From Alphaproteobacteria bacterium (GTDB lineage: Bacteria > Pseudomonadota > Alphaproteobacteria > Acetobacterales > Acetobacteraceae): a DNA stretch of 40,407 bases. A program made the translations under genes and the position numbers. Each line of letters begins with the position of its first letter. The first letter of the stretch is position 1. This document shows, in pieces, positions 8,131 through 16,354 of the stretch. Where the stretch lies: contig JAFKFJ010000190.1 of the NCBI GenBank assembly GCA_017307335.1, positions 1 to 40,407 on the forward strand, read 5' to 3'. Under the pieces are notes generated by a model, which saw only the letters and a list, made by a program, of their open reading frames with translations, was not told where the DNA came from and made no database searches.

Positions 8131-9141
8131 CTAGCCTCGCATCCGGGGGTCGAGCGCGAAGTACAGCAGGTCGACCACGAGGTAGATGACGAGCGAGAGA
8201 ACGGCGGAGAACACGACGAAGCCCAGCACGGGATTCACATCCGCGTTGAGCACGCCCTGCACGGCGTACTGCCCGGCGCCGCCCCAGGAGAACACGATCT
8301 CCACCAGCACCGCGCCGCCGATCAGGAACCCGTAGAGCACGCTGACGATCGTCAGCACCGACGGCAGCGCGGCGCGCACGGCCTGCCGCAGCACGACGCG
8401 GCGCGGCAGCCCGCACATCTCCGCATAGCGGATGAAGTCGGAGCTGAGCGTGCGCTCCACCGTCGACTGGGTCATCTTCAGGATCGGACCGGCGTTGATC
8501 AGACCGAGCGTCAGTACCGGCAGCAGAAGATGCCCGAGCGACGATGCGAGCGCCGCGAGGTTGCCGGCGATCAGGCTGTCGATCACCAGGCTGCCGGTGA
8601 CGGTGGGTGGCGGCACCACCGCCATGTCGATCCGCCCCAGCGGCGCGGGTATCCAGCCCAGGGCGGTGTAGAAGACGTAGATCAGGACCAGCGCCAGCCA
8701 GAAATCCGGCAGCGCGCCCGCCAGCAGGCCGTAGTAGTCGGCGAACTTGCGGATGGGTCCGCGGCGCCGCCGCGCCGCCGCCACGCCAAGCGGAAAGCCG
8801 ATCGCAAGGGCGACGAGCAGGCCGAGCGTGATGAGTTCCAGCGTTGCCGGGAAGCGCTGAAACAGGTCCTCGGTCACCGGCCGCGTGGTCTGCCATGACG
8901 TGCCGAGATCGCCGCGGGCCACATCGTGCAGATAGCGTCCGAACTGCGTGATGAGCGGCTTGCTCAGGCCGAGCTTGTCGCGCAGTTCCGCGATGCTCTG
9001 CGTCGAGGCCGTCGGACCCAGCATCATCACGGCCGGGTCGCCGGGAATGAGCTTCACCAAGAAGAAGCTGACGAGAATGATGCCGAAGAGCTGCGGAATG
9101 ACGAACAGCACCCGCCGCCCGATATAGCGAAGGATCGGCAT
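8131..9141 (-). CDS. Dipeptide ABC transporter permease, DppB type
   Basis: Inner-membrane permease of 336 residues. It opens with the DppB/GsiC-type segment ILRYIGRRVLFVIPQLFGII, followed by the conserved periplasmic stretch with IPGDPA, and then membrane helices with the BPD_transp_1 loop near the C terminus. I chose ATG 9141; a longer open frame upstream to 9330 runs through the preceding permease gene in another frame and is a shadow. It lies 11 bases after the DppC-type gene and 4 bases before the OppD-type gene. Together with the DppC-type protein it forms the channel for the substrate delivered by the Tat-exported binding protein. Peptides are the family default, but dipeptide-type importers also carry other nitrogenous solutes. 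Confidence 0.93.
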   Translation of the reverse strand: MPILRYIGRRVLFVIPQLFGIILVSFFLVKLIPGDPAVMMLGPTASTQSIAELRDKLGLSKPLITQFGRYLHDVARGDLGTSWQTTRPVTEDLFQRFPATLELITLGLLVALAIGFPLGVAAARRRRGPIRKFADYYGLLAGALPDFWLALVLIYVFYTALGWIPAPLGRIDMAVVPPPTVTGSLVIDSLIAGNLAALASSLGHLLLPVLTLGLINAGPILKMTQSTVERTLSSDFIRYAEMCGLPRRVVLRQAVRAALPSVLTIVSVLYGFLIGGAVLVEIVFSWGGAGQYAVQGVLNADVNPVLGFVVFSAVLSLVIYLVVDLLYFALDPRMRG

Positions 9142-9152
9142 GCGTCTTCCCG

Positions 9153-10103
9153 TCAGCCCAGCGAGCCGGAGAGGATTCGCCGCCGCACCGGGTCTGCCAG
9201 CACTTCGACGCTTGCGCCCACCAAAGCGAAGCCGAACACGGTGACGCCGAGCGCGATGCCGGGGAAGACCGAGGGCCACCATTGGCCCGTCACGACGTTC
9301 TGGAAGCCCATGGCGATCATGCTGCCCCATTCGGGCGTCGGCGCGACCACGCCGGCGCCCACGAAACTGAGCCCTGCCGTGAGCAGCACCGCCCAGCCGA
9401 TGTTGACGGAGAGCTGCGCGAGCACCGGCGCCATCGCATTCGGGATCACGTGCCGCGCCAGGATCGACAGATCCGAGGCTCCGGCGACGTAGGCCGCCTC
9501 GACATAGCGGAGACGCCGGATCGAAAGAACCTGCGTGCGCATCAGGCGCAGGTAGATCGGCGCATTCACGAACGCGATGGCGACGACGATGCTGCGCACG
9601 CTCTGGCCAAACACCGCGACCAGCGCAATCGCAAAGACGAAGACCGGGAACGCCTGCAGGACGTCCGCGGAGCGCATCACCGACGCGCTCACCGCACGGC
9701 GCCAGCTACGCTGGCCCTCATAGTAGCCAACGATCGCGCCGATGCACGACCCGATGCTGGCGGAGACGAGGGTGCCGATGCCGGCGATGGCGAGGTCGAC
9801 GCGCGGGGCGTAGAGCACGCGGCTGAGGATATCCATGCCGGTCCCGTCCGTGCCGAGCAGGTGGCCGCGGCCGGGCGGCAGGAGGTATACGGTCGGGTCT
9901 GCCACCATCGGCCCATAGGGAACGATCCAGGGCGCGAGCAGGGCGGTGACAATGACGACCGCGACGATGGCATATCCGATCGCGAAGGTCGGGCGCTGCC
10001 GCAGCACCGCGGCAAAGAAGCGCAGGCGACGAAGCCAGCGCGAACCGGCGGGGTCGGCCGCGCCCACCCCCGCCGGTCCGCGCGATGCCACGGCCGTGCT
10101 CAT
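9153..10103 (-). CDS. Dipeptide ABC transporter permease, DppC type
   Basis: Second channel-forming permease, 316 residues. A cytoplasmic N-terminal tail of about 40 residues precedes the first membrane helix (FAIGYAIVAVVIVTALLAP), as in DppC/OppC proteins. The next conserved region HLLGTDGTGMDILSRVLYA is the hallmark segment of this subfamily. The ATG at 10103 overlaps the stop of the binding-protein gene (ATGA), implying translational coupling. It is followed 11 bases later by the DppB-type gene; the order C then B is the reverse of the common B-C order. No frameshift or missing segment is visible. Confidence 0.93.
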   Translation of the reverse strand: MSTAVASRGPAGVGAADPAGSRWLRRLRFFAAVLRQRPTFAIGYAIVAVVIVTALLAPWIVPYGPMVADPTVYLLPPGRGHLLGTDGTGMDILSRVLYAPRVDLAIAGIGTLVSASIGSCIGAIVGYYEGQRSWRRAVSASVMRSADVLQAFPVFVFAIALVAVFGQSVRSIVVAIAFVNAPIYLRLMRTQVLSIRRLRYVEAAYVAGASDLSILARHVIPNAMAPVLAQLSVNIGWAVLLTAGLSFVGAGVVAPTPEWGSMIAMGFQNVVTGQWWPSVFPGIALGVTVFGFALVGASVEVLADPVRRRILSGSLG

Positions 10104-11761
10104 GCTGCCCGGGAGAAATCCTGGAAGCGGATGTTGTTCGCGGTGTAGTACGTGAAGCCCTGCAGATTGGCACGATGCGCGAAGTGGTAGCCTGGGAATG
10201 CGATGAACACCCAGGGCGCCTCGGACATCACGATCTCCTGCGCCTTCGTCATCATCTCCAGCCGTGCCGCCTGGTCGGCGGTCCGGGCAGTGTCCCGCAG
10301 CAGCTTGTCGACCTCGTCATTCTTGTAGTTGCTGTAGTCAATGAAAGATTGGGAATTGAAGTAGAGCGTCATGGAGTAGCCGACATCCGGGCACCACGGG
10401 CTGTCGACATAGAAGATCATCGGCTGCTTCCGCTCGGACACGGCGTTGTAGAACGTGGCAGCGGGGACCTTCTTCAGTTCCAACTCGACGCCGATCTGGC
10501 GCAGCGCCGTCTGGTACAGGATCGCGATCGGTTCCTGAACCGGGTCGCCCGCGTTGTAGGCGAGGCTGGTCTTGAAGCCGGATGGAAACCCGGCCTCCTT
10601 CAGCAGCGACTTCGCCATCGCCGGATCGTAGTTGTACTTCCAGAACTTGTCCGTGTAGCCGGCATAGATGTTCGGCATGCAGCCATGCAGGGGCTGCGCG
10701 AGGCCCTGGAAGACCGTCTTCAGCACCTGCTCCTGCGGGAAGGCGAAGTTCATCGCCTGACGCACCTTGACGTTGTCGAACGGCGCGACCTTGGCGTTCA
10801 GTTCCATCCAGATCATGAAGGATGCGTCGACCGAGTCGATCTTGACGCCCGGTTGCTGCCGCAGGCGCACGATCTCCAGCGGCTGCAGATACTGCGCGAT
10901 ATCGACCGCACCGCCTTGCAGCAGCGCGGCGCGCGTTGCCGAGGTCGGCACTTCGCGGAAGATCACCGTCTCCATGGCCGGCTTGCCGAGGTAGTAGTCC
11001 TGGCGGGCCTTGAACACCGCCTGCTGGCCGCGCTGCAGCTGCTCCAGGCGGTAGGGGCCGAAGCCGGCCGAGTTGTTCTCAATGAACTTTCGCGCCCACG
11101 GATCGTCGGCCGTGGCGACTTCCTTGCACTTCTTGCTGTCGTAGATCGGTGCGTACAGGTTCGGCTGCAGCTTGGCGAGCAGCGGGTTGGGATGGTCGAG
11201 ATTGATCGAGACCGTGTATTTGCCCTCGACCTTCACCCCTTCGGGCTTCTCCAGGCCGAGCGTCGAAAGATAGAATCCGCCGATCGCCTTCAGGCCGAAT
11301 TTGCGATCCCACGTCCACTTCACGTCGTCGGCGGTCAGCTCGTTGCCCCAGTTGCTCTTCACGCCCGGGCGCAGTTGAAAGCGGATGAACCGGCCGGCCG
11401 GATCGAGCTCGAAGCTCTGTGCGAGCTTGCCCTGGATGGCGAGGCCCGCAGGCAGGTTGGGGTGATCCGCAATGTCCTCGCGAGACGCGCCGGGCACCTT
11501 CGGATCCGGGATCTTCTTGAACTCGAGCAGATTGTCGTAGAGCGCGGCGACCGCCTCGAACGTCCCGAGGCTCACGTCGAAGTTGCTGTCGAGACTTTGC
11601 GGCGTGGCGGGCGCCGCGATGACGAGCGTGCTGCTGGTCGCCGCCTCGGCCCGCGTTGTCGTCAACGCCGCGGGCACGAGGGCGCTGGCGGCGAGCCCGG
11701 AGCCCGCCTTCAGAACGTCGCGACGATGCAACGCCGCGCTCTGCTTGGAGTGTTCAGGCAT
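10100..11761 (-). CDS. Dipeptide-type periplasmic binding protein (SBP_bac_5), Tat-type signal
   Basis: The binding protein of the importer, 553 residues, the normal size for family 5 solute-binding proteins. The N terminus carries a twin-arginine pattern, HRRDVLKAG at residues 12-20, followed by a hydrophobic stretch ending in TRAEAA, so export by Tat is likely. Conserved family blocks are present, for example the GPYRLEQLQRGQQAVF segment and VRQAMNFAFPQEQ. The ATG at 11761 has AGAGGAAA about 4 bases upstream; earlier in-frame ATGs lack a ribosome site. It is the first gene of a minus-strand operon running to 5330, with a sigma-54 promoter about 145 bases upstream. Ligand unknown; candidates include small peptides and other amide compounds. 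Confidence 0.93.
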   Translation of the reverse strand: MPEHSKQSAALHRRDVLKAGSGLAASALVPAALTTTRAEAATSSTLVIAAPATPQSLDSNFDVSLGTFEAVAALYDNLLEFKKIPDPKVPGASREDIADHPNLPAGLAIQGKLAQSFELDPAGRFIRFQLRPGVKSNWGNELTADDVKWTWDRKFGLKAIGGFYLSTLGLEKPEGVKVEGKYTVSINLDHPNPLLAKLQPNLYAPIYDSKKCKEVATADDPWARKFIENNSAGFGPYRLEQLQRGQQAVFKARQDYYLGKPAMETVIFREVPTSATRAALLQGGAVDIAQYLQPLEIVRLRQQPGVKIDSVDASFMIWMELNAKVAPFDNVKVRQAMNFAFPQEQVLKTVFQGLAQPLHGCMPNIYAGYTDKFWKYNYDPAMAKSLLKEAGFPSGFKTSLAYNAGDPVQEPIAILYQTALRQIGVELELKKVPAATFYNAVSERKQPMIFYVDSPWCPDVGYSMTLYFNSQSFIDYSNYKNDEVDKLLRDTARTADQAARLEMMTKAQEIVMSEAPWVFIAFPGYHFAHRANLQGFTYYTANNIRFQDFSRAA

Positions 11762-12074
11762 TGCTTTCCTCTTTGCTCCTGACGGCCGCGGCGTCAAACG
11801 TGACGGGGCGGCCGGCTGTGACAGCGAACCGGCGGGACACCGGGCTGCGGCATCTCCACCACGGAGGGACGGGCGGCGAAGTCACGAGTTCGGGAATTTT
11901 CTCAGCAAGCTGCGTGCCAGATCGAGACCGACGGACGGCGTCGCCCGCGGCAAGTTTCGTAGCGACACCACGTTGAATCTCGGCGCGCGCCATGCAATAG
12001 CCGGAAGCCCGGTGAGGCGCCCCGAGCGAGGCTTTTGGCCGGTCGCACTGGAACGAGCAGCAAGCGATTTGGCC
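11762..12074. other. Divergent regulatory region between the dipeptide-type importer and gntR-type gene
   Basis: This 313-base gap separates two divergent genes. It holds a near-perfect sigma-54 promoter reading toward the importer (11904-11919, listed separately). I see no good sigma-70 promoter for the plus-strand regulator and no second copy of the GTATAC dyad found downstream of it. The plus-strand frame of the regulator stays open through this whole region, so the regulator's start could lie further upstream than annotated. Confidence 0.6.
11904..11919 (-). promoter_or_regulatory. Sigma-54 (RpoN) promoter of the dipeptide-type importer operon
   Basis: Read on the minus strand the sequence is TGGCACGCAGCTTGCT. 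It matches the sigma-54 consensus TGGCACG-N4-TTGCW at every fixed position, with exact GG/GC spacing. It points toward the binding-protein gene, whose ATG is at 11761, leaving a leader of roughly 130 bases. Sigma-54 promoters need an enhancer-binding activator such as NtrC; nitrogen-limitation control is the natural inference given the gene content, but I found no clear NtrC site. Confidence 0.85.
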
Positions 12075-12761
12075 ATGGTCCAGGGGTCCCGCGTCGAAAT
12101 TGTCCACCAGGCGCTTCGGCGCGCGATCGTGGAACAGGCGCTCGAGCCCGGTGCCAAGCTGCCGGAGGACGCCATCGGCGAGCGTTTCGGCGTCAGCCGC
12201 ACGATCGTCCGGCGCGCGCTGGAACGGCTTGCGGCCGAGGAACTGGTCGCGATGCAGCCCAACCGCGGCGCATCGGTGGTGGCGCCCACGCTGGAGGAAG
12301 CACGCGACCTGTTCGAGATCCGCATGGAACTCGAGGACGTCGTCGTCCGACGCCTCTGCGGCCGGCTGACGGCGGCGCAGATCGAGCGCCTGAAATCGGC
12401 GGTGGCGGGTGAGCAGGAAGCGCATCTGCAGCGTCGTCGGGACTATATCCGCCTGTCCGGGGAATTTCATGTCATTCTGGCGGACATGACCGAAAGCCCG
12501 ATGCTGCGGCGCTACCTGCGGCAGCTCGTCTGGCGCAGCGCCCTGGTCCTGCGGCTGCACGGGCGTCCCGACTGGGAAGACTGCAACGTTCACGAGCACC
12601 ACGCGCTGATCGCCGCGCTGATCGCGGGCGACGTCGAGCAGTGCCGACGCCTCATGGCCGCGCACCTGCGCGCGGTGCTCACCCGTGGACTGAAAGGCGG
12701 CGGCGCGCGCAGCGAACCGAGCCTGTGGGACATCCTGGCCGTTTACGCCGCCCCCACCTGA
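12075..12761 (+). CDS. GntR-family transcriptional regulator, FCD subfamily
   Basis: A 228-residue DNA-binding repressor/activator. Residues about 5-70 form the GntR winged helix-turn-helix, with GERFGVSRTIVRRALERLAA as the recognition region and the wing PNRGASVV. Residues about 75-205 form the all-helical FCD ligand domain, with the expected acidic/histidine metal-site pattern including HEHH near residue 174. The start ATG 12075 aligns with the family N terminus (VQGSRVEIVHQALRRAI), but has no strong ribosome site and the frame is open upstream. It is divergent from the importer and 218 bases before the amidohydrolase, so either unit may be its target; a GTATAC-centred dyad typical of FCD operators lies just after its stop. 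Confidence 0.9.
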   Translation: MVQGSRVEIVHQALRRAIVEQALEPGAKLPEDAIGERFGVSRTIVRRALERLAAEELVAMQPNRGASVVAPTLEEARDLFEIRMELEDVVVRRLCGRLTAAQIERLKSAVAGEQEAHLQRRRDYIRLSGEFHVILADMTESPMLRRYLRQLVWRSALVLRLHGRPDWEDCNVHEHHALIAALIAGDVEQCRRLMAAHLRAVLTRGLKGGGARSEPSLWDILAVYAAPT

Positions 12762-12771
12762 CGCGCTGACA

Positions 12772-12785
12772 GATCGTATACAATC
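12772..12785. promoter_or_regulatory. Candidate operator for the GntR/FCD regulator
   Basis: GATCGTATACAATC is a 14-base near-palindrome centred on GTATAC, broken only by one mismatched pair (C in the left arm opposite A in the right). FCD regulators commonly bind palindromes of the type TNGTATACNA. It lies 10 bases after the regulator's stop and about 195 bases before the amidohydrolase start. Binding is not shown. Confidence 0.5.
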
Positions 12786-12796
12786 TGAGTAGAATT

Positions 12797-12819
12797 TTGT
12801 GCCCAGTCAATGGGCACAA
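12797..12819. repeat. Perfect 9-base inverted repeat (operator or RNA hairpin)
   Basis: Arms TTGTGCCCA (12797-12805) and TGGGCACAA (12811-12819) are perfect reverse complements separated by GTCAA. No T-run follows on either strand, so it is a poor intrinsic terminator. It sits 11 bases after the GTATAC dyad in the leader of the amidohydrolase-amidase unit. It could be a second regulator's operator or an RNA structure in that leader. Confidence 0.6.
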
Positions 12820-12979
12820 CCCGAACGCAATTGCCACGCGGTCCGGCAGCGCGGATGCATCGGCGCAGGGATCGCAACGGGTTGGCTGCGCCGAGCACTG
12901 GCACGCAGATTGCCCCCGGTGCATTGCCGGCGCGCCACGCGACCGCGTGGGTGTGGCCGAGATCCGCCGGGAGCGAGGC

Positions 12980-14212
12980 ATGCAGTTCGATCTGATTCTT
13001 CGTCAGGCACAACTCGGCGGCCCGGACGGGAGCCTGCTCGACATCGCCGTGCGCGATGGCCGCGTCGCCGCCATCGGTCCCACGCTGCCCGCGGACGGGC
13101 CGGAGGAGCAGGTGAGCGGGCGGCTCGTGCTGCCTGGCCTGGTCGAGACGCACATCCATCTCGACAAGTCCTGCCTGCTCGGCCGCTGTGTCTGCCAGAA
13201 GGGCACGCTGGACGAGGCCGTAGGGCTTGTTGCAGCCGCGAAGCGCGACTTCACGGACGAGGACGTCTACGCGCGCGCCAGCCGCACGCTGGAGCGTGCG
13301 TTGCTGCACGGCACGATGCGGATGCGCACGCATGTCGAGGTCGATCCCCGCATCGGACTGACCAGCCTGCGCGCGCTGCTGCGGCTCAAGCGCGAGTACG
13401 CCTGGGCGATCGACATCGAGATCTGCGTCTTCCCGCAGGAGGGACTGCTGGACGATCCGGGCTGCGAGGACGTTCTCATCGCGGCACTCCAGGAAGGGGC
13501 GGACGTCGTGGGTGGCGCGCCCTACATGGATCGCGATTCACATGGCCAGATCGCGCGCATCTTCGCCCTGGCGCAGCGATTCGGCGTCGATATCGACTTC
13601 CATCTCGATTTCGGGCTCGACCCCGGCCACCTCGATATCGAGGAGGTCTGTCGGCTGACGGAGGCGACCGGTTGGGGCGGGCGCGTGGCGGTGGGCCATG
13701 TCACGAAATTCTCCTCCCTGCCGCCGTCGCGCTTCGCCGCGGTCGCCGGCCGCCTGGCCGATGCCGGGGTCGCCGTCACCGTGCTGCCCTCCACCGATCT
13801 TTTTCTCACCGGGCGCGATCACGACCACGACGTGCCGCGCGGAGTGACGCCGGCGCATCGCTTCCTCGACCGGGGCGTCACCTGCTCGCTGTCCACCAAC
13901 AACGTCCTCAACCCGTTCACGCCGTTCGGCGACTGCTCCCTGATCCGTATTGCCAATCTCTACGCGAATATCGCGCAGGTCGGCACGCCGGAGGGCATGG
14001 CCGCGTGCCTGGACATGGTGAGCATCCAGTCCGCGCGGCTGATGAACCTGAAGGATTACGGGATCGCGCCCGGGCGTCCCGCGGATTTCGTCATTCTCGA
14101 TTGCGACTCGAAGGCCAGTGCCGTGGCCGAGCTTGCGCCGCCCGTGGCCGGTTTCAGGGCGGGGCGACGGACTTTCACCCGCCCCGCCCCGATTCTGCAT
14201 CGCGTCGCATGA
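12980..14212 (+). CDS. Amidohydrolase related to cytosine deaminase/AtzC, with altered metal-site residues
   Basis: A 410-residue TIM-barrel amidohydrolase. By alignment to E. coli CodA from memory, the HxH metal pair is His58/His60 (VETHIHLDKS), the third ligand is His208 and the second-shell His is His240 (VGHVTKF). Two key residues differ: the CodA catalytic Glu217 falls on Phe211 (HLDFGLD), and metal ligand Asp313 falls on Asn307 (STNNVLNP where CodA has GHDDVFDP). The enzyme is therefore unlikely to be a plain cytosine deaminase. Relatives act on amino-triazines, pyrimidines and other cyclic amides or amines. ATG 12980 has GAGCGAGG just upstream. It is followed by the amidase gene, so sequential cleavage of one nitrogen compound is plausible. 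Confidence 0.85.
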   Translation: MQFDLILRQAQLGGPDGSLLDIAVRDGRVAAIGPTLPADGPEEQVSGRLVLPGLVETHIHLDKSCLLGRCVCQKGTLDEAVGLVAAAKRDFTDEDVYARASRTLERALLHGTMRMRTHVEVDPRIGLTSLRALLRLKREYAWAIDIEICVFPQEGLLDDPGCEDVLIAALQEGADVVGGAPYMDRDSHGQIARIFALAQRFGVDIDFHLDFGLDPGHLDIEEVCRLTEATGWGGRVAVGHVTKFSSLPPSRFAAVAGRLADAGVAVTVLPSTDLFLTGRDHDHDVPRGVTPAHRFLDRGVTCSLSTNNVLNPFTPFGDCSLIRIANLYANIAQVGTPEGMAACLDMVSIQSARLMNLKDYGIAPGRPADFVILDCDSKASAVAELAPPVAGFRAGRRTFTRPAPILHRVA

Positions 14213-14226
14213 CCGGGGGCACAAGC

Positions 14227-15426
14227 ATGGCCGCCGCCGACACGCCGATTCCCGACCCGGTCGGCGCCTTCTGCGCGCATGGCTGGTACAACATGCGGCC
14301 CGTCGGCGCCGGCCCGCTTGCCGGCTGGACGTTTGGCGTCAAGGACCTGTTCGACGTCGCCGGGTTGCCGACGGGCGCCGGCAGCCCGGAATGGCTCCGC
14401 ACGCATCCGCGCCCGTCCCGGACGGCGCCGGCGGTTCAGCGGCTGCTCGATGCCGGCGCCACGCTCCTCGGCAAGACGCAGACCGACGAGCTGGCCTGGA
14501 GCCTCAACGGCCAGAACGCGCACTACGGAACACCGATCAACGCGGCGGCGCCGGAACGCATTCCGGGCGGATCGTCGAGCGGATCGGCCGCAGCAGTCGC
14601 GGCGGGTCTGGTCGACTTCGCCGTCGGCTCGGACACCGGCGGCTCCGTCCGTCTCCCGGCGAGCTACTGCGGCATCTACGGCATGCGGCCAAGCCACGGG
14701 CGTATCCCGATCGAGGGTGCGGTCCCGCTCGCGCCAAGCTTCGACACCGTCGGCTGGTTCGCGCGCGAGGCGTCGCGGCTCGCGGCGGTGGGGCGGATAT
14801 TGCTGGCGGACCCTGCGCCGGCCGCGGCTCCGGCGCGGCTGCTGATCGCCACCGATCTGGTCGCCCGGCTTGCGCCACCGGTGCGCGCGGCATTGGAGCC
14901 AGCCTTGGCGGGGCTGCAGCGCCTGCTTGGCACGGCCCAGCCGGTGATCCTGGCCGGGGACGCCCTGCCCGCGTGGCGCGAGGCGTTCCGGCTGATTCAG
15001 TCCGCGGAGGTCTGGTCCGTCCACGGCGCGTGGGTCACGGAGACCGCGCCCGCGCTCGGCCCCGGCATCCGCGACCGGTTCCTGGCCGCCTCCCGCCTCG
15101 CTCCCGCAGAGGTGGCAGCGGCGCGGCGCCTGCGCTTGGAGGTGCGCCAGCGCCTCGATGACCTGCTCGTGCCGGGCACCGTCCTGGCCGTGCCCGGCGC
15201 GCCGGAGATCGCGCCGCTGCGCAGCGCGCCGCCGGAAGAGTTGGAGCGCGTTCGTGCGGAGGCGCTGGCGCTGCTCTGCCCCGCCGGGCATGCTGGTCTG
15301 CCGCAGATCTCCCTGCCGCTGGCCCGCCTCGACGGCTGTCCGCTCGCGCTTTCGGTGATGTCGGCCCGCGGCTCGGACACCACCCTGCTCGCGCTGGCCA
15401 GCGCACTCGCCGCTGCCCCCGCGTGA
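14227..15426 (+). CDS. Amidase, AMI1-like (amidase signature family)
   Basis: A 399-residue amide hydrolase with the Ser-cisSer-Lys triad of the amidase signature family: Lys39 (GVKDLFDVAG), Ser116 (GGSSSGS) and Ser140 (GSDTGGSVRLP). The compact length and the segment SFDTVGWFAR resemble plant AMI1-type indole-3-acetamide amidases more than GatA-type enzymes, but substrate cannot be inferred. ATG 14227 is chosen because GGGGG lies 7 bases upstream; an alternative ATG at 14209 overlaps the amidohydrolase TGA (ATGA) but lacks a ribosome site. It is clearly co-transcribed with the amidohydrolase and would release ammonia or an amine. If the amine were methylamine, the next gene cluster would consume it. 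Confidence 0.9.
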   Translation: MAAADTPIPDPVGAFCAHGWYNMRPVGAGPLAGWTFGVKDLFDVAGLPTGAGSPEWLRTHPRPSRTAPAVQRLLDAGATLLGKTQTDELAWSLNGQNAHYGTPINAAAPERIPGGSSSGSAAAVAAGLVDFAVGSDTGGSVRLPASYCGIYGMRPSHGRIPIEGAVPLAPSFDTVGWFAREASRLAAVGRILLADPAPAAAPARLLIATDLVARLAPPVRAALEPALAGLQRLLGTAQPVILAGDALPAWREAFRLIQSAEVWSVHGAWVTETAPALGPGIRDRFLAASRLAPAEVAAARRLRLEVRQRLDDLLVPGTVLAVPGAPEIAPLRSAPPEELERVRAEALALLCPAGHAGLPQISLPLARLDGCPLALSVMSARGSDTTLLALASALAAAPA

Positions 15427-15444
15427 GGGCCGCTCGCCACGCGC

Positions 15445-15496
15445 CGTCGCCGGACGAAGCCGGCGCGAGCCGGCGACGATCCTCCGTATGAGGAGG
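15445..15496 (+). terminator. Two consecutive hairpins after the amidase gene
   Basis: CGTCGCCGG (15445-15453) pairs perfectly with CCGGCGACG (15470-15478) across a 16-base loop. CCTCC (15481-15485) pairs with GGAGG (15492-15496) across GTATGA. Neither is followed by a T-run, so intrinsic termination is uncertain, but their place, starting 18 bases after the stop, suits transcript-end structures. Confidence 0.4.
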
Positions 15497-15664
15497 TGGC
15501 TCGGCCGCCCGGTCGACGTAAGATCATTGCGATGACCCACGACCCTGCGCTGACCGATGATGCGCGGGTCGCCTACGGCTCGCTGGTACGACAAACCAGG
15601 CCGGGTGGCGTTCTGAGTTTGGCCGGCCGCCACGGACCGGGCCGGGAATGGGATGAGGGCGAGC

Positions 15665-16324
15665 ATGGCCCAGACCGGGTCGGGCGGCGCGGCTGGACCG
15701 AGCAGTCCCGAGGAGCACTACGTCACCGGCTCCGGCGCGCCGTTGCCGGGGCAACGCAGCCTCGAGCAGGCGATCGGTGCGCAGGTGCGTGCGCAGCGCA
15801 CGCGGCGCGGGCTGAAATCCGCCGACCTTGCCGCGGCCGCGGGCATTTCCGGCAGTCTCATGTCGAAGATCGAGACCGGGCAGGTCTCACCCTCGCTGGC
15901 GACACTGCAGGCGGTGGCCGGCGCGCTCAACGTGCCGATCGCCGTGCTGTTCTCGGCCGTGGAGGAGCCGCGCGACTGCTCCCATGTGCGCGCCGGCGAA
16001 GGGGTCGTGATCGAGCGGCGCGGCACCAAGGCGGGCCACCAGTACCGCCTGCTCGGCCATTCGCTCGCCGGCGACCTCGTGGTGGAACCCTATCTCATCA
16101 CCCTGTCGCAGGAAGCGGTGCCCTATACCGCCTTCCAGCATGCCGGCATCGAGCTGATCCACATGCTCACCGGCCGCGTCGCCTACCGCCACGCCGACCG
16201 CACCTACGATCTCGCCCCCGGCGATACCCTGATGTTCGACGCCAGCGCCGCACATGGGCCGGAGACGCTGATCGAGCTGCCGATGACGTATCTCTCGATC
16301 ATCGTCTACACGCGCCAGCCGTGA
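15665..16324 (+). CDS. XRE-family regulator with C-terminal cupin domain
   Basis: A 219-residue regulator. Residues about 28-85 are an XRE helix-turn-helix (SADLAAAAGISGSLMSKIE, then VSPSLATLQAVAGALNVPI). Residues about 140-215 are a cupin ligand domain with HMLTGRVAYRH and LAPGDTLMFDASAAHGPE. Such HTH-cupin proteins often control use of amines and amino acids. ATG 15665 has GAGGG 6 bases upstream; ATG 15653 is an alternative with a poorer site. It precedes mgsA by 86 bases, in which a dyad and a sigma-70-like promoter sit, so it most likely regulates the methylamine genes, with methylamine or a gamma-glutamyl intermediate as possible effector (inference). Confidence 0.9.
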   Translation: MAQTGSGGAAGPSSPEEHYVTGSGAPLPGQRSLEQAIGAQVRAQRTRRGLKSADLAAAAGISGSLMSKIETGQVSPSLATLQAVAGALNVPIAVLFSAVEEPRDCSHVRAGEGVVIERRGTKAGHQYRLLGHSLAGDLVVEPYLITLSQEAVPYTAFQHAGIELIHMLTGRVAYRHADRTYDLAPGDTLMFDASAAHGPETLIELPMTYLSIIVYTRQP

Positions 16325-16331
16325 CTTCGTG

Positions 16332-16350
16332 GCAGGAAATCCTGCTTCCT
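16332..16350. promoter_or_regulatory. Candidate operator of the XRE-cupin regulator
   Basis: GCAGGAAATCCTGC (16332-16345) has perfect 6-base arms around AA. An overlapping dyad AGGAA-N7-TTCCT spans 16334-16350. Both end only 5 bases before the TTGACA -35 element of the mgs promoter, a position suited to activation or repression by the regulator whose gene ends at 16324. Confidence 0.5.
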
Positions 16351-16354
16351 CTCA

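Noticed and set aside
9889..9894. GTATAC at 9889 and at 17276 as further GntR operators
   Set aside because: Both lie inside coding sequence without the flanking symmetric bases seen at 12772-12785.
12799..14208. Possible amidohydrolase-amidase fusion (875-residue open frame)
   Set aside because: The upstream part is an arginine/proline-rich shadow of the amidohydrolase frame; two separate genes with proper motifs fit better.
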